DNA of 64,000 nucleotides from JADLGL01 sp050184415 (GTDB lineage Bacteria > Pseudomonadota > Alphaproteobacteria > Rhizobiales > Kaistiaceae): the NCBI GenBank assembly GCA_050184415.1, contig JBFXAJ010000009.1:1-64000 (forward strand). Direction: 5' to 3'. This document shows positions 12,248-20,666 of this stretch, piece by piece. A program made the position numbers and the translations under genes. Positions within the stretch are counted from its first letter, which is position 1. Every line of letters begins with the position of its first letter. The notes under the pieces are model-generated. The model searched no databases. It saw nothing but the letters and a program-made list of their open reading frames with translations, and had not been told where the DNA came from.

Positions 12248-13189
12248 ATGCGGAAGACAACGGGTTTAGTGGCTATTCTCCTTTCAACGGTGGCTTTCAC
12301 ATCGGCGGCCCTTGCCGCGGACCCGCTTCCGCCGCCGGTCGTGATCGCGCCGACGCCGCCACCCGCCCCGGTGGCTGACCTTGCCGGTTACGTCGATGCC
12401 CATTTTGGGGTCACATGGAACTACTGGGAAGAGTTCTTCGAAGAAACGGTGGAAGCCGACGACCAGTGGCGCGAGAACGCGCTGGGTGGCGCCGGCCGGG
12501 CCGCGTGGACCATCAACCCAAATTTCGCTCTTCAGCTCGACGCCTGGTTCAACCTCTGGCAGGAGAAGTTTGACGATGGCTTCAGCGCCAACGGGGGCCA
12601 TGGCGGCGTTGGCACGCATTTGGTGTTTGGGGACGCCGATGGCGTACGGTTCGGCCTTCTGACCTCCGTAGGCCGCAACACGGAAGGCCCGTGGGAGGCC
12701 GGCGAGGGCACTTGGGCAAATCTCGCGGGCGAGGTCGCGGGGACGTTTGGCTCCTTCCGCGTGTCCGCGCAGGGCGGGTACACGTTCGCCGTGGCCGGTG
12801 ACGCGCGTCAGGACGGCGAGCGCGCCGTCTACGTGGCCGCGAACGCCACGTTCTACCCGACGGACAATCTGGCCATTACCGGTCACGCCGGGTGGAGTCG
12901 CTGGTACGAAACTGACGGCGAGCTTGACCTGGAGCGCACGCTTACCCTCGGTGCGCGCGCGGAGTTCCAGCTCGGCGCGTCGCCGCTGTCGATCTACGCT
13001 GGGTACGCCTTTGACAGGGCACGCTGGGTAGACGGCGACGATGAGGGTTGGACCGAACTCCAGCGCTCGCACACGGTTTACGCAGGCGTCCGCATGCTCC
13101 TCGGCCGCGACACGCTGCGGGCCCTCGACGACGCGGTGCCGTTCGCGGACTACAACCCGATCTACGGCGATCCCTTCGCCCACCGCTAA
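12248..13189 (+). CDS. Secreted, probably outer-membrane protein, paralog 1
   Basis: A 313-residue protein of no family that I recognise. It has a signal peptide (residues 1-23, ending LAADP), a proline-rich linker (PLPPPVVIAPTPPPAPVADLAGY), then alternating aromatic/Gly-rich strands typical of a small beta-barrel, such as FALQLDAWFNLWQ, NLAITGHAGWSRWYE and PLSIYAGYAF. It ends with a conserved tail, VRMLLGRDTLRALDDAVPFADYNPIYGD. The C-terminal residue is Arg, not the aromatic usual for BAM substrates. It is the first of four tandem paralogs. The start is fixed by the signal peptide and an upstream GGGGAG. Confidence 0.82.
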   Translation: MRKTTGLVAILLSTVAFTSAALAADPLPPPVVIAPTPPPAPVADLAGYVDAHFGVTWNYWEEFFEETVEADDQWRENALGGAGRAAWTINPNFALQLDAWFNLWQEKFDDGFSANGGHGGVGTHLVFGDADGVRFGLLTSVGRNTEGPWEAGEGTWANLAGEVAGTFGSFRVSAQGGYTFAVAGDARQDGERAVYVAANATFYPTDNLAITGHAGWSRWYETDGELDLERTLTLGARAEFQLGASPLSIYAGYAFDRARWVDGDDEGWTELQRSHTVYAGVRMLLGRDTLRALDDAVPFADYNPIYGDPFAHR

Positions 13190-13217
13190 AAGCGCCACGC
13201 CATTTCGAAGTGAACGC

Positions 13218-13245
13218 AAGAGCCGGGCATTGCCCGGCTCTTTTC
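13218..13245 (+). terminator. Terminator after paralog 1
   Basis: The stem aagagccgggca / tgcccggctctt continues into TTTTC. Near-identical hairpins follow paralogs 2 and, in weaker form, 3. Confidence 0.8.
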
Positions 13246-13487
13246 ATTTGCAGGTGTTGTTTGGATGGTGCGCAGGCATCGTTTTAGGCGGTGATTAGAG
13301 GACCTAACAATTTCGTCGCGCCTTCCGCGGTTGCTCAACAATTAAGTCTGCCCAGTGGATTCGGCCCATACGACGTTGCACGGCGGCAACACTCCTCAGT
13401 CTTCTTGGGGAGAAGCCGCTTAACCAAGACGAGCGCCAATGGATCAGGGTACATTCGATGGGAATACGGCAAGCCAGGGGGTATGAG

Positions 13488-14402
13488 ATGCAGAGGACAG
13501 GGCTCGCGACGTTCATTCTGGGATCGGTGTCGCTAGCGACGGTGGCGCTTGCCGCCGACCCGTTACCGACGCCCGTCATCATCGCCCCAACGCCGCAACC
13601 GACGCCAGTGACCGACCTCGCGGGCTACGTGGATGCCCATTTCGCCCTGGAACGGGGGCGGTATGAGGGCTTCTTCAATGGGGACCCCGACGGAGAAGGT
13701 ACGTGGCGCAGGAACGCGATTGGCGGCGCCGGCCGCGGGGCCTGGAGCGTTAGCCCGACCTTTACGCTGCAACTCGATGCCTGGTTCAACCTTTGGCAGG
13801 AAAGGTTCGAAGAGCGTGGCAGCGACAATTCGGGCGAAGGCGGCGTCGGCACGCACTTCGTTTTTGGGGACGCCAGCGGCTTCCGATTTGGGGCACTGAC
13901 TTCCGTCGGACGCGAAGAGGCCGGCACCTGGGCCAACGTCGCGGGCGAGCTGGCGACGAGCTTCGGCTCTCTGCGAGTCTCGGCTCAGGGCGGTGTCGCA
14001 TTTGCCGTCGCAGGTGATGCGCAGGTCTTTGGCGAGCGCGCCGTCTACGTGGTCGCCAACGCCACCTTCTACCCCGCCGAAAATCTGGCCATCACCGGCC
14101 ATGCCGGATGGCACCGCTGGTATGAGGCGAATGATGACGGCGACGCGACGAGACAATGGACACTCGGGGTCCGAGCCGAATTCCAGCTCGGATCGTCGCC
14201 GCTGAGCATCTATGGCGGTTACTTCTTCGATCGCGAATATTACGATGACGGCGGAGATGGCTATACGCAGATTGAGAGGATCCACACCTTCTACGCCGGC
14301 GTCCGCATGCTCCTCGGCCGCGACACGCTCCGGGCCCTCGACGACGCGGTTCCGTTCGCGGACTACAACCCGATCTATGGCGATCCCTTCGCCCACCGCT
14401 AA
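13488..14402 (+). CDS. Secreted, probably outer-membrane protein, paralog 2
   Basis: A 304-residue paralog of the preceding gene and its closest relative. It has the same layout: signal peptide ending LAADP, linker PLPTPVIIAPTPQPTPVTDLAGY, then GGAGRGAWSVSPTFTLQLDAWFNLWQERF and LSIYGGYFF. Its last 36 residues from YAGVRMLL onward are identical to those of paralog 1. ATG 13488 is chosen because the signal peptide begins there and GGGGG lies 7 nt upstream in the same context (ggggtatgagatg) as paralog 1. Separated from its neighbours by terminators, it is probably transcribed on its own. Confidence 0.82.
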   Translation: MQRTGLATFILGSVSLATVALAADPLPTPVIIAPTPQPTPVTDLAGYVDAHFALERGRYEGFFNGDPDGEGTWRRNAIGGAGRGAWSVSPTFTLQLDAWFNLWQERFEERGSDNSGEGGVGTHFVFGDASGFRFGALTSVGREEAGTWANVAGELATSFGSLRVSAQGGVAFAVAGDAQVFGERAVYVVANATFYPAENLAITGHAGWHRWYEANDDGDATRQWTLGVRAEFQLGSSPLSIYGGYFFDREYYDDGGDGYTQIERIHTFYAGVRMLLGRDTLRALDDAVPFADYNPIYGDPFAHR

Positions 14403-14424
14403 GGCCTTCAGACACAACACGATG

Positions 14425-14452
14425 GAGCCGGGCAATCGCCCGGCTCTTTTCG
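14425..14452 (+). terminator. Terminator after paralog 2
   Basis: The stem gagccgggc / gcccggctc with loop aatc is followed by TTTTCGTTT. Confidence 0.8.
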
Positions 14453-14638
14453 TTTGAGCCACTGCGGAGGTCGCTGTTTCGCGACGAGCACAAGCGCGGC
14501 CCGCCCGTTGCTGCGCCGCCACATGAGTGCCAAACACGCGCGAGGTTGTCGATTGATGAAGGTCGAGCGGCCGACTTGAGGCATGATCCGATTGGCCTCT
14601 GTCGTCCCGCCAATCTCAAGAGCCTAGGGGGCAATGAG

Positions 14639-15559
14639 ATGAAGGAATTCAGCCTTGCGAGTGTTCTCCTCAGTTCCGTCGCGTTTGCCTCGGCCGCCTT
14701 TGCAGCGGACCCGTTGCCGCCAGTCGTCGTCGCGCCCGAGGTGGTGCCACCGCCGCCTGTGACGACTGCGGCCGGTTATGTCGACGCCCATTTCGGCTTC
14801 CGGTCCCTCTTCGAGCGGTTCGTCGTCGAGGAAGAGACCGAATTCGAGGGCAACTGGCGCGAGACTGTGCTTGGCGGCGCTGGCCGCGGGGCGTTCCATC
14901 TCAGCCCGACGCTGGTGCTCCAGCTCGACGCATGGGCGAACTTCTTCCAGCGAAGGTTCGACGATGGCGAGACCAACAACTGGGCCACGGGCGGGGTGGG
15001 CACACATTTGGTCTTCCAGACGCCAGGTGGTCTTGGGGCCGGCGCCCTCCTGTCCTACGGACGCGAAGACGGCGCCTGGGTGAACGCGGCGGGCGAAGTC
15101 GCCCAGTCGTTCGGCAATTTCCGCGTGTCCGGGCAGGCCGGCGTTGCCTTTGGCGTGGCTGGCGAAGCGCAACTCGATGGCGAACGCACCTGGTATGTGA
15201 CGGCGGCTGGCACGTTCTACGTCAATCCGGATTTCGCGATAACCGGCCATGTCGGCTTCGACCGCTGGTATGAAACCGCTGACGAGGACGAGATGAACTA
15301 TTCCCGGGCCCTGACCTACGGGGCGCGGGTGGAGTTGGGCCTCGGACAGACGCCGCTATCGGTTTACGCTGGCTACATGGCCAGGAGGGAAACGGAGTTG
15401 TCGTTCGATTTCCCGGATGAGGCTTACCACCTCAGGACGCGTACGGTCTATGTCGGCGTGAGGATGCTCCTCGGACGTGATTCGCTGCAGGAGATGGGCG
15501 ATGCCGTCGGGTTCGCCGACCTGAACCCGATCTACGGCGACCAGTTTGCGCCGCGTTAG
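14639..15559 (+). CDS. Secreted, probably outer-membrane protein, paralog 3
   Basis: A 306-residue member of the tandem family. It has a signal peptide (MKEFSLASVLLSSVAFASAAFAADP), a linker with VVVAPEVVPPPPVTT, the core GGAGRGAFHLSPTLVLQLDAWANFFQRRF, then TGGVGTHLVF and LSVYAGYMA. It ends VRMLLGRDSLQEMGDAVGFADLNPIYGDQFAPR, clearly related to but diverged from paralogs 1 and 2. ATG 14639 is selected by the signal peptide and the conserved gggggcaatgagatg leader; a longer frame from 14546 has no signal peptide. Confidence 0.82.
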   Translation: MKEFSLASVLLSSVAFASAAFAADPLPPVVVAPEVVPPPPVTTAAGYVDAHFGFRSLFERFVVEEETEFEGNWRETVLGGAGRGAFHLSPTLVLQLDAWANFFQRRFDDGETNNWATGGVGTHLVFQTPGGLGAGALLSYGREDGAWVNAAGEVAQSFGNFRVSGQAGVAFGVAGEAQLDGERTWYVTAAGTFYVNPDFAITGHVGFDRWYETADEDEMNYSRALTYGARVELGLGQTPLSVYAGYMARRETELSFDFPDEAYHLRTRTVYVGVRMLLGRDSLQEMGDAVGFADLNPIYGDQFAPR

Positions 15560-15587
15560 GCGTGCTTCCCACGGACGGGCTTGGAAG

Positions 15588-15613
15588 AAGCCGGGCAACA
15601 GCTCGGCTTTTTC
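15588..15613 (+). terminator. Probable terminator after paralog 3
   Basis: A shorter stem (aagccg / cggctt) with a 10-nt loop runs into TTTTTCC. It occupies the same relative place as the hairpins after paralogs 1 and 2. Confidence 0.6.
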
Positions 15614-15808
15614 CTTTTGCGGTTCGATGGGCAGAGATGCTGGCCGCAAGCCATCAGCGGTCGTATGCGCACGGGGCCGATGCGTGTGGCCGGCGCGACA
15701 CGATCGGCCCGCGCCCGCAGTTCAACGTATCGGTGCCTGAGACGCAGTGGACAAAAGCGTGCATCCTCAATCTGTTTGATCTTTGAATCACCTGCGGGGG
15801 CGGTGTCG

Positions 15809-16723
15809 ATGTTCAAAAGAACGGCGGGGCGCTTTGCGTTTCTTCTCGGACCGGTCGCGTACGCGTCGATGGCACTGGCGGCTGACCCAGTTCCGGTCGT
15901 CGTGGCGCCGGAAGTGATGCCCGCTACCGTTCCGTCGCTCGCCGGCTATGTCGCAGCCCATTTTGGTCGCGACCGCGGAGGGGAAACGCAGTCGGTGGAC
16001 GAGGTGATCGACTTCGAGGAGGCATGGATCGATACCGCCATCGGCGGGGCGGGCCGCGCCGCATGGTGGATCACCCCCAGCTTTGCCTTGCAGCTCGATG
16101 CCTGGGCCAATTTGTGGGAGTCGACCTTCGAGGGCGGCACCGACAATTGGGGCGAGGGCGGCTTCGGCGCGCATGTCGTGTACCAGACTGCCGGTGGGCT
16201 CCAGCTCGGCGGCCTCCTCTCGGTCGGTCGGGAGGATGGCACGGCGATCAACGTGGCGGCCGAGGCTGCGCAATCGTTCGGCAATTTCCGTCTGGCGATC
16301 CAGACGGGCTATACGGTTCCCATTGCCGGCGAGGACGCCGAAGAGGGCGAACGTCATGTCTACGTGACGGCCGCCGGCACGTATTTCATAACGCCGAATT
16401 TCGCCATCACAGCACACGCCGCGATCGAGCGCTGGTGGGAAACCAGCGACCCGGGCGACACCCAGCGGGAACGCAATTTCAACTACGGCGTTCGCGCGGA
16501 ACTGGGACTCGGCGACACGCCATTTTCGATCTATGTCGGCTTCCAGGGCGAGCACTGGTGGGAGACGGTGGACGAAGCGCCGGTCACCAACAATGGCGGG
16601 GAACGGACGCTGTTCGCCGGCGTCCGCATGCTGCTAGGCCGCGACAACTTGCGGGATCTGTCTGCAGCGGTGCCTTTCGCGGACTACAATCCGGTCTTCG
16701 GCGACCAGTTCGCGCCGCGGTAG
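15809..16723 (+). CDS. Secreted, probably outer-membrane protein, paralog 4
   Basis: A 304-residue, most diverged member of the tandem family. The signal peptide is MFKRTAGRFAFLLGPVAYASMALAADP. The linker is shorter (VPVVVAPEVMPATVPSLAGY). The core GGAGRAAWWITPSFALQLDAWANLWE and NFAITAHAAIERWWE keep the family pattern, and the end is VRMLLGRDNLRDLSAAVPFADYNPVFGDQFAPR. ATG 15809 is chosen for the signal peptide; upstream is TGCGGGGGCGGTGTCG. It lacks the ggggtatgag leader of the other three. Function unknown. Confidence 0.82.
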   Translation: MFKRTAGRFAFLLGPVAYASMALAADPVPVVVAPEVMPATVPSLAGYVAAHFGRDRGGETQSVDEVIDFEEAWIDTAIGGAGRAAWWITPSFALQLDAWANLWESTFEGGTDNWGEGGFGAHVVYQTAGGLQLGGLLSVGREDGTAINVAAEAAQSFGNFRLAIQTGYTVPIAGEDAEEGERHVYVTAAGTYFITPNFAITAHAAIERWWETSDPGDTQRERNFNYGVRAELGLGDTPFSIYVGFQGEHWWETVDEAPVTNNGGERTLFAGVRMLLGRDNLRDLSAAVPFADYNPVFGDQFAPR

Positions 16724-16854
16724 ATCGAAGACCACCTCGAGAACGAGCAGGGCCTCGCGCCCGGCTTTTCCTTCGCGGAACGGCTTGTCTTGCTCCGGCC
16801 GGGGGTTACGGGCCAACGCCGGAGCGCATGCGGCCGCGCCGTTCGGGGGGAGAG

Positions 16855-17823
16855 ATGCGGAAGCTGACCGTCGGCCTTGCCGTCATCCTGGGTCTCATTC
16901 TCGTCCTTGCCGCCGGCGGCGCCATTTTTCAGTCCGTGGCCTCCGCCAGCGACCGCGATCGCTTCCCGCCGCCGGGCATGCTTGTCGATGTCGGCAGCCA
17001 TTCGCTCCACATCCATTGTTTCGGCGCGGGCACGCCGACCGTCATTCTCGACCATGCCGGCGGCAGCAACTCGGCGCAGTGGGCCCTGGTCATGCCCGAA
17101 GTCGCGGCCACGACCCGTGTGTGCGCCTATGACCGTGCCGGGTTCGGCTGGAGCGAACCAGGCGAGGCGCCGTTCGATGCCAGCCGCGCCGCCGACGAAC
17201 TGGGGTCGCTGCTCGCCAATGCCAGGGAGGCCGGGCCCTATGTGATGGTGGGCCACTCTTATGGCGGGTTCGTCTCGCGGCTTTTCGCCGACCGCCATCT
17301 CGAGGACGTGTTGGGCCTCGTCCTGGTCGATCCGGGCCGGCCGCTGGGGCACCCACTCACGCCATCCGAGATCGACGCGGCGTGGCGGACCGAGGACGAC
17401 ATGATCTTCATGCTCGCCCCGTTCGCATCGCGCCTAGGGATGATGCGCCTAGCCGGCGCCGCGGCGACGGAGTTGCCATCGTCGGCGGCGGATGCATTCT
17501 CCGCCATGAACCAGACCGTCGCGTTCTGGGACACCGTCGCGATGGTGCACGATGCGATGGGCGAGACCTCGGCGCTCATCGTAGCCCTCGGGGCGCCGGT
17601 ACAGCCCGTCATCGTGCTGAGCGCGGGTGTTCCCGACGAGGAGCCACGGCGGGTTTGGACGCGGCTCAATGCTTCACTGGCGAGCGGCGGCGGCGGAGAA
17701 CACCGGGTGATCGAGGGCGTCGGCCACATGGACCTCGTCCTCACCAGGGCGGGCGCCGCGCAGGTCACCGACGCGATCGTCGACATGGTGGCGCAGGTCC
17801 GCGGCCGCGCCGGCGGGGGCTAG
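16855..17823 (+). CDS. Alpha/beta-hydrolase, membrane-anchored or secreted
   Basis: A 322-residue alpha/beta-hydrolase. An N-terminal hydrophobic segment (VGLAVILGLILVLAAGGAIF) acts as signal or anchor. The oxyanion region is ILDHAGGSN, the nucleophile elbow is GHSYGG (Ser), and the likely catalytic His is in EGVGHMD near the C-terminus. CAYDRAGFGWSE is a family hallmark. GGGGGGAGAG lies just before ATG 16855. Its substrate is unknown. The stop overlaps that of the convergent DUF1801 gene. Confidence 0.87.
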   Translation: MRKLTVGLAVILGLILVLAAGGAIFQSVASASDRDRFPPPGMLVDVGSHSLHIHCFGAGTPTVILDHAGGSNSAQWALVMPEVAATTRVCAYDRAGFGWSEPGEAPFDASRAADELGSLLANAREAGPYVMVGHSYGGFVSRLFADRHLEDVLGLVLVDPGRPLGHPLTPSEIDAAWRTEDDMIFMLAPFASRLGMMRLAGAAATELPSSAADAFSAMNQTVAFWDTVAMVHDAMGETSALIVALGAPVQPVIVLSAGVPDEEPRRVWTRLNASLASGGGGEHRVIEGVGHMDLVLTRAGAAQVTDAIVDMVAQVRGRAGGG

Positions 17824-18197
17824 CCCGGCTGCCCCGGTTTCGTCGGATCGCCGTCGTCCTTGTTGATCTCGATCGCGCGCTCGATCAGCGCCGAGATCTC
17901 GGCGATGTCGATGTCGGCCGGATCGGCGAGCTTGATATGCGCCATCTTCTGGCCCCCGGATTCGAGGCGTGGGCTGAGGGAAGTCAGGTCCTGGCCGCGC
18001 CAGAAGCCGAAGGTGACGTGGTTCTTGTGTGCCTTGAAGTAGCACACTGGCCCGCCAAGCTCGTAGACCGGCTGGCCCCACTTGATGGATTCGCGAAGCC
18101 CTGGAGCCGTCTTGCGGATGAGGTCGCGGAGGGCGATCGCCGTGGCGGCGGGCGTTCCGCTGAGGCCTGCGAGGTAGTCGTCGACCGAGATCGGCAT
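17820..18197 (-). CDS. DUF1801 domain protein
   Basis: A 125-residue protein of the DUF1801 (YdhG-like) family. Recognisable features are VDDYLAGLSGTPAATAIALRDLIRKTAPGLRESIKWGQPVY near the start, then CYFKAHKNHVTFGFWRG and a C-terminal helical IAEISALIERAIE. The family has an uncertain role; some members have been described as small metal-related chaperone-like proteins. Its stop codon overlaps that of the convergent hydrolase (ctag). Confidence 0.85.
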   Translation of the reverse strand: MPISVDDYLAGLSGTPAATAIALRDLIRKTAPGLRESIKWGQPVYELGGPVCYFKAHKNHVTFGFWRGQDLTSLSPRLESGGQKMAHIKLADPADIDIAEISALIERAIEINKDDGDPTKPGQPG

Positions 18198-18254
18198 TTC
18201 GACCTCCTGTGGGGCCTGGCACCTTACCCCCGAACGTGCGGTGGGACGAGCAGG

Positions 18255-19496
18255 CTACAGCGCCGCGACCCCCGCGCCGGCCGCGGCACAGGCCGCGACT
18301 ACCAGCCATGGCGGCATCCTGAGCAGCATCAGCGCGGCGAGGGCGGCGAGCGCGAGGACGGCGTCGAGGGGCCGGTGGATGCCGCTCACGATCACCGGAT
18401 CCCAGAGCGCCGCGAGAAGGAGCCCGACCACCGCGGCATTGACGCCGGCCAGGACACGCCGGACCTGTGGTTTCCGGCGCAGTCCGTCCCAGAACGGAAA
18501 GACGCCGACGACGAGGAGGAACGACGGCAGGAACAGCATCGTGAGGACGAGGACCGCGCCGGCGCCGCCGCCGGGGCCGAACTCCATTGCAGCGCCGAGA
18601 TAGGCGCCGAAGCTGAACAGTGGTCCCGGCACCGCCTGCGCGATGCCGTATCCCGCGAGGAAAGCGTTCTCGGAAACCCAACCCGGAACGACCATCGCGC
18701 TCTCGAGGAGCGGCAGCACGACGTGCCCGCCGCCGAACACCAGGGCGCCCGCGCGGTAGCTGGCGTCGGCGATCATCACTTCCGGGGTCCGGAAGATCGT
18801 TGCCGCGAGCGCCGGCAGCGCGACCAGCAGCACACCGAACAAGGCGAGCGCGCCGATCGCGACCGGTTTTGGCATCTCCTTCGGCAGCCGGAACGAATCG
18901 GAGGCGTCGGCCGCGTCCGGCTTGAGGAAGAAGCCGCCGATCGCGCCGGCCAGGATGGCCGCGATCTGCCCCGCGGCGGCGGGCCAGGCGATGGCGATGG
19001 CCGCGCCGGCGACGAGGATGGCGATGCGCGGGATGTCCGAGGCGTGGCTTCGCGTCATGCCGATCACGGCCTGCGCCACGACCGCGACCGCGGCGATCTT
19101 CAGGCCGGCGAGCCAGCCGGGCTCGTCGCCACCGATCGCGAGCACGCCATAGGCAGCGGCGATCATCAGGATCGCCGAAGGCAGGGTGAACCCGGCCCAG
19201 GCCGCCAGCGCGCCCGGAATCCCGGCCTTGAGGAGGCCGATCCCCATGCCGACCTGGCTGGAGGCCGGGCCAGGCAGGAACTGGCAGAGGGCGACGAGGT
19301 CGGCATAGGCGCGTTCGCCGATCCACCGCCGCCGCGCGACGAAGGCGTCGCGGAAGAAGCCGATATGAGCGACCGGCCCGCCGAAGCTGGTCAGGCCGAG
19401 GCGAAGGAACGCAACAAACACGGTGAACGCGCCGACGGGCGGCGTTGCGGCGCTGTCCGCGTCAGCAGCCTTCAGCGTTCCCTCTCTCATCCGCAC
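18255..19496 (-). CDS. chrA: Chromate efflux transporter, two-domain
   Basis: A 413-residue inner-membrane protein of the CHR family with two homologous halves. The first half carries LRLGLTSFGGPVAHIGFFRDAFVARRRWI and LCQFLPGPASSQVGMGIG. The second carries ALVFGGGHVVLPLLES and GYGIAQAVPGPLFSFGAYLG. Long-chain ChrA proteins export chromate by coupling to the membrane potential. Two-domain proteins of this family also occur in organisms with no chromate exposure, so the physiological substrate is uncertain. No chrB regulator lies nearby. Confidence 0.93.
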   Translation of the reverse strand: MRMREGTLKAADADSAATPPVGAFTVFVAFLRLGLTSFGGPVAHIGFFRDAFVARRRWIGERAYADLVALCQFLPGPASSQVGMGIGLLKAGIPGALAAWAGFTLPSAILMIAAAYGVLAIGGDEPGWLAGLKIAAVAVVAQAVIGMTRSHASDIPRIAILVAGAAIAIAWPAAAGQIAAILAGAIGGFFLKPDAADASDSFRLPKEMPKPVAIGALALFGVLLVALPALAATIFRTPEVMIADASYRAGALVFGGGHVVLPLLESAMVVPGWVSENAFLAGYGIAQAVPGPLFSFGAYLGAAMEFGPGGGAGAVLVLTMLFLPSFLLVVGVFPFWDGLRRKPQVRRVLAGVNAAVVGLLLAALWDPVIVSGIHRPLDAVLALAALAALMLLRMPPWLVVAACAAAGAGVAAL

Positions 19497-19556
19497 GTCA
19501 TCCGGTTGAGAGAGCCCGCTAGCAGATCAGGCAGAGCCGCGGAAGCTGCGGCGGGA

Positions 19557-20444
19557 TCAGGGCACGCGGCGGCGCTGCTCCGCGAAGGGAACGCCCGGCT
19601 CCTCCGGCGGCCGCGATTTGAGCGGAGGGTCCCCGTCGGGCTGCGCCAGGCGGGCGAGGTCGAACGAGCAGACTTCGCGGCAGAGCTCGGCGAACGCGCC
19701 GGCCTGGTGGTCGGCGATGGCGCGTCCCTTCTGCGCCGTGGCCGCGCGGGCGTCGCCGACGACTCCCGCAGGGTTGAGGTCCTGCGCGAGCCAGCCGAAT
19801 TGCACCGGCCCGTAGGCGCGAAGATGCCGATAGCGATCCGCCAGCTCCTGCTGCAGCGAGCCGAAATAGGCCGCCTTTTCCATGCGGACGAGGTCGGGAC
19901 GGAGGTGCAGCATCAGCGAGGTCTCGATCGCGCCGCCATGGATGCCGAAGGCGAGCTCCTCGGCCGAAAACATCTCGTCCGGCACGCCGAAACGGGCGAA
20001 GGACGTCGCGACCGCCAGCATGCCGTGATTGATCCGCAGCGCTCGGGCGACGCCGTCCAGCGTCGGCCCGTTGCCGCCATGCGAGCTGACAAGGATCAGA
20101 CGCCGGATTCCGGCCCGGGCGACGCCCTCGCAGGTTTCGAGCAGCGTCCGCGCCAGGGTTTCGGGCCGCAGCGTCAGCGTCCCGGCCATCGCGATGTGCT
20201 CGTCGGAGGCGCCGATCTGCTGCATCGGCAGGGCGGTCAGCGGCAGGCCTGCGGCAAGCATCATCGTCCGGTGGAGGAGGCCGGCCCCGATGATGGCGTC
20301 CGTGGCCAGCGGCAAATGCGGGCCGTGCTGCTCGATGGCAGCGACCGGCAGGATCGCCACCCAGTCCACGGCGCCGCCCGACGCCACGTCCTCGGTCGTC
20401 ATTTCGTTCCACTGGCGGCGGGGAAGGGATGGCATGGTCGGCAA
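19557..20444 (-). CDS. Creatininase-family amidohydrolase
   Basis: A 295-residue enzyme of the creatininase superfamily, which hydrolyses cyclic or formyl amides with two metal ions. Metal ligands fit Glu38 and His40 (AIEQHGPHLP), Asp49 (LATDA), the His of SSHGGNGPT and the Glu of GGAIETS. Besides creatinine hydrolase, the superfamily includes the ArfB deformylase and the MftE peptidase, so the substrate cannot be assigned. It is divergent from an NMT1-type ABC operon, which may deliver its substrate (inference). An in-frame ATG at 20435 is also possible. Confidence 0.88.
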   Translation of the reverse strand: MPTMPSLPRRQWNEMTTEDVASGGAVDWVAILPVAAIEQHGPHLPLATDAIIGAGLLHRTMMLAAGLPLTALPMQQIGASDEHIAMAGTLTLRPETLARTLLETCEGVARAGIRRLILVSSHGGNGPTLDGVARALRINHGMLAVATSFARFGVPDEMFSAEELAFGIHGGAIETSLMLHLRPDLVRMEKAAYFGSLQQELADRYRHLRAYGPVQFGWLAQDLNPAGVVGDARAATAQKGRAIADHQAGAFAELCREVCSFDLARLAQPDGDPPLKSRPPEEPGVPFAEQRRRVP

Positions 20445-20666
20445 CCAATGGTGGGCCTTCGGACGCTGCCCGTCAGGCCGGGAGGGGGCGCTCCGTCGCA
20501 GGGAGCCTATGCGCCAGAATTATATCAGGGTCCGCTGATTACCTTTATATCGCCGATGAAGGCCGATTCCTGACGGAGCCCGCGGGCAAATGTCGGTGAT
20601 CGACGGTCGGCGGGGGTTCCGCCTCAGAGCGGCAGAGCCCGCGTCCCGCAGCCGGGAGACAGCCCC

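Noticed and set aside
17382..20573. A 1063-codon open frame over several reverse-strand genes
   Set aside because: It crosses DUF1801, chrA and the creatininase gene, which all have solid motifs; the composition is Arg/Glu/Gly-rich and not protein-like.
20445..20666. TPP riboswitch before the NMT1-type ABC operon
   Set aside because: The conserved CTGAGA and thi-box core sequences were not found in the interval.
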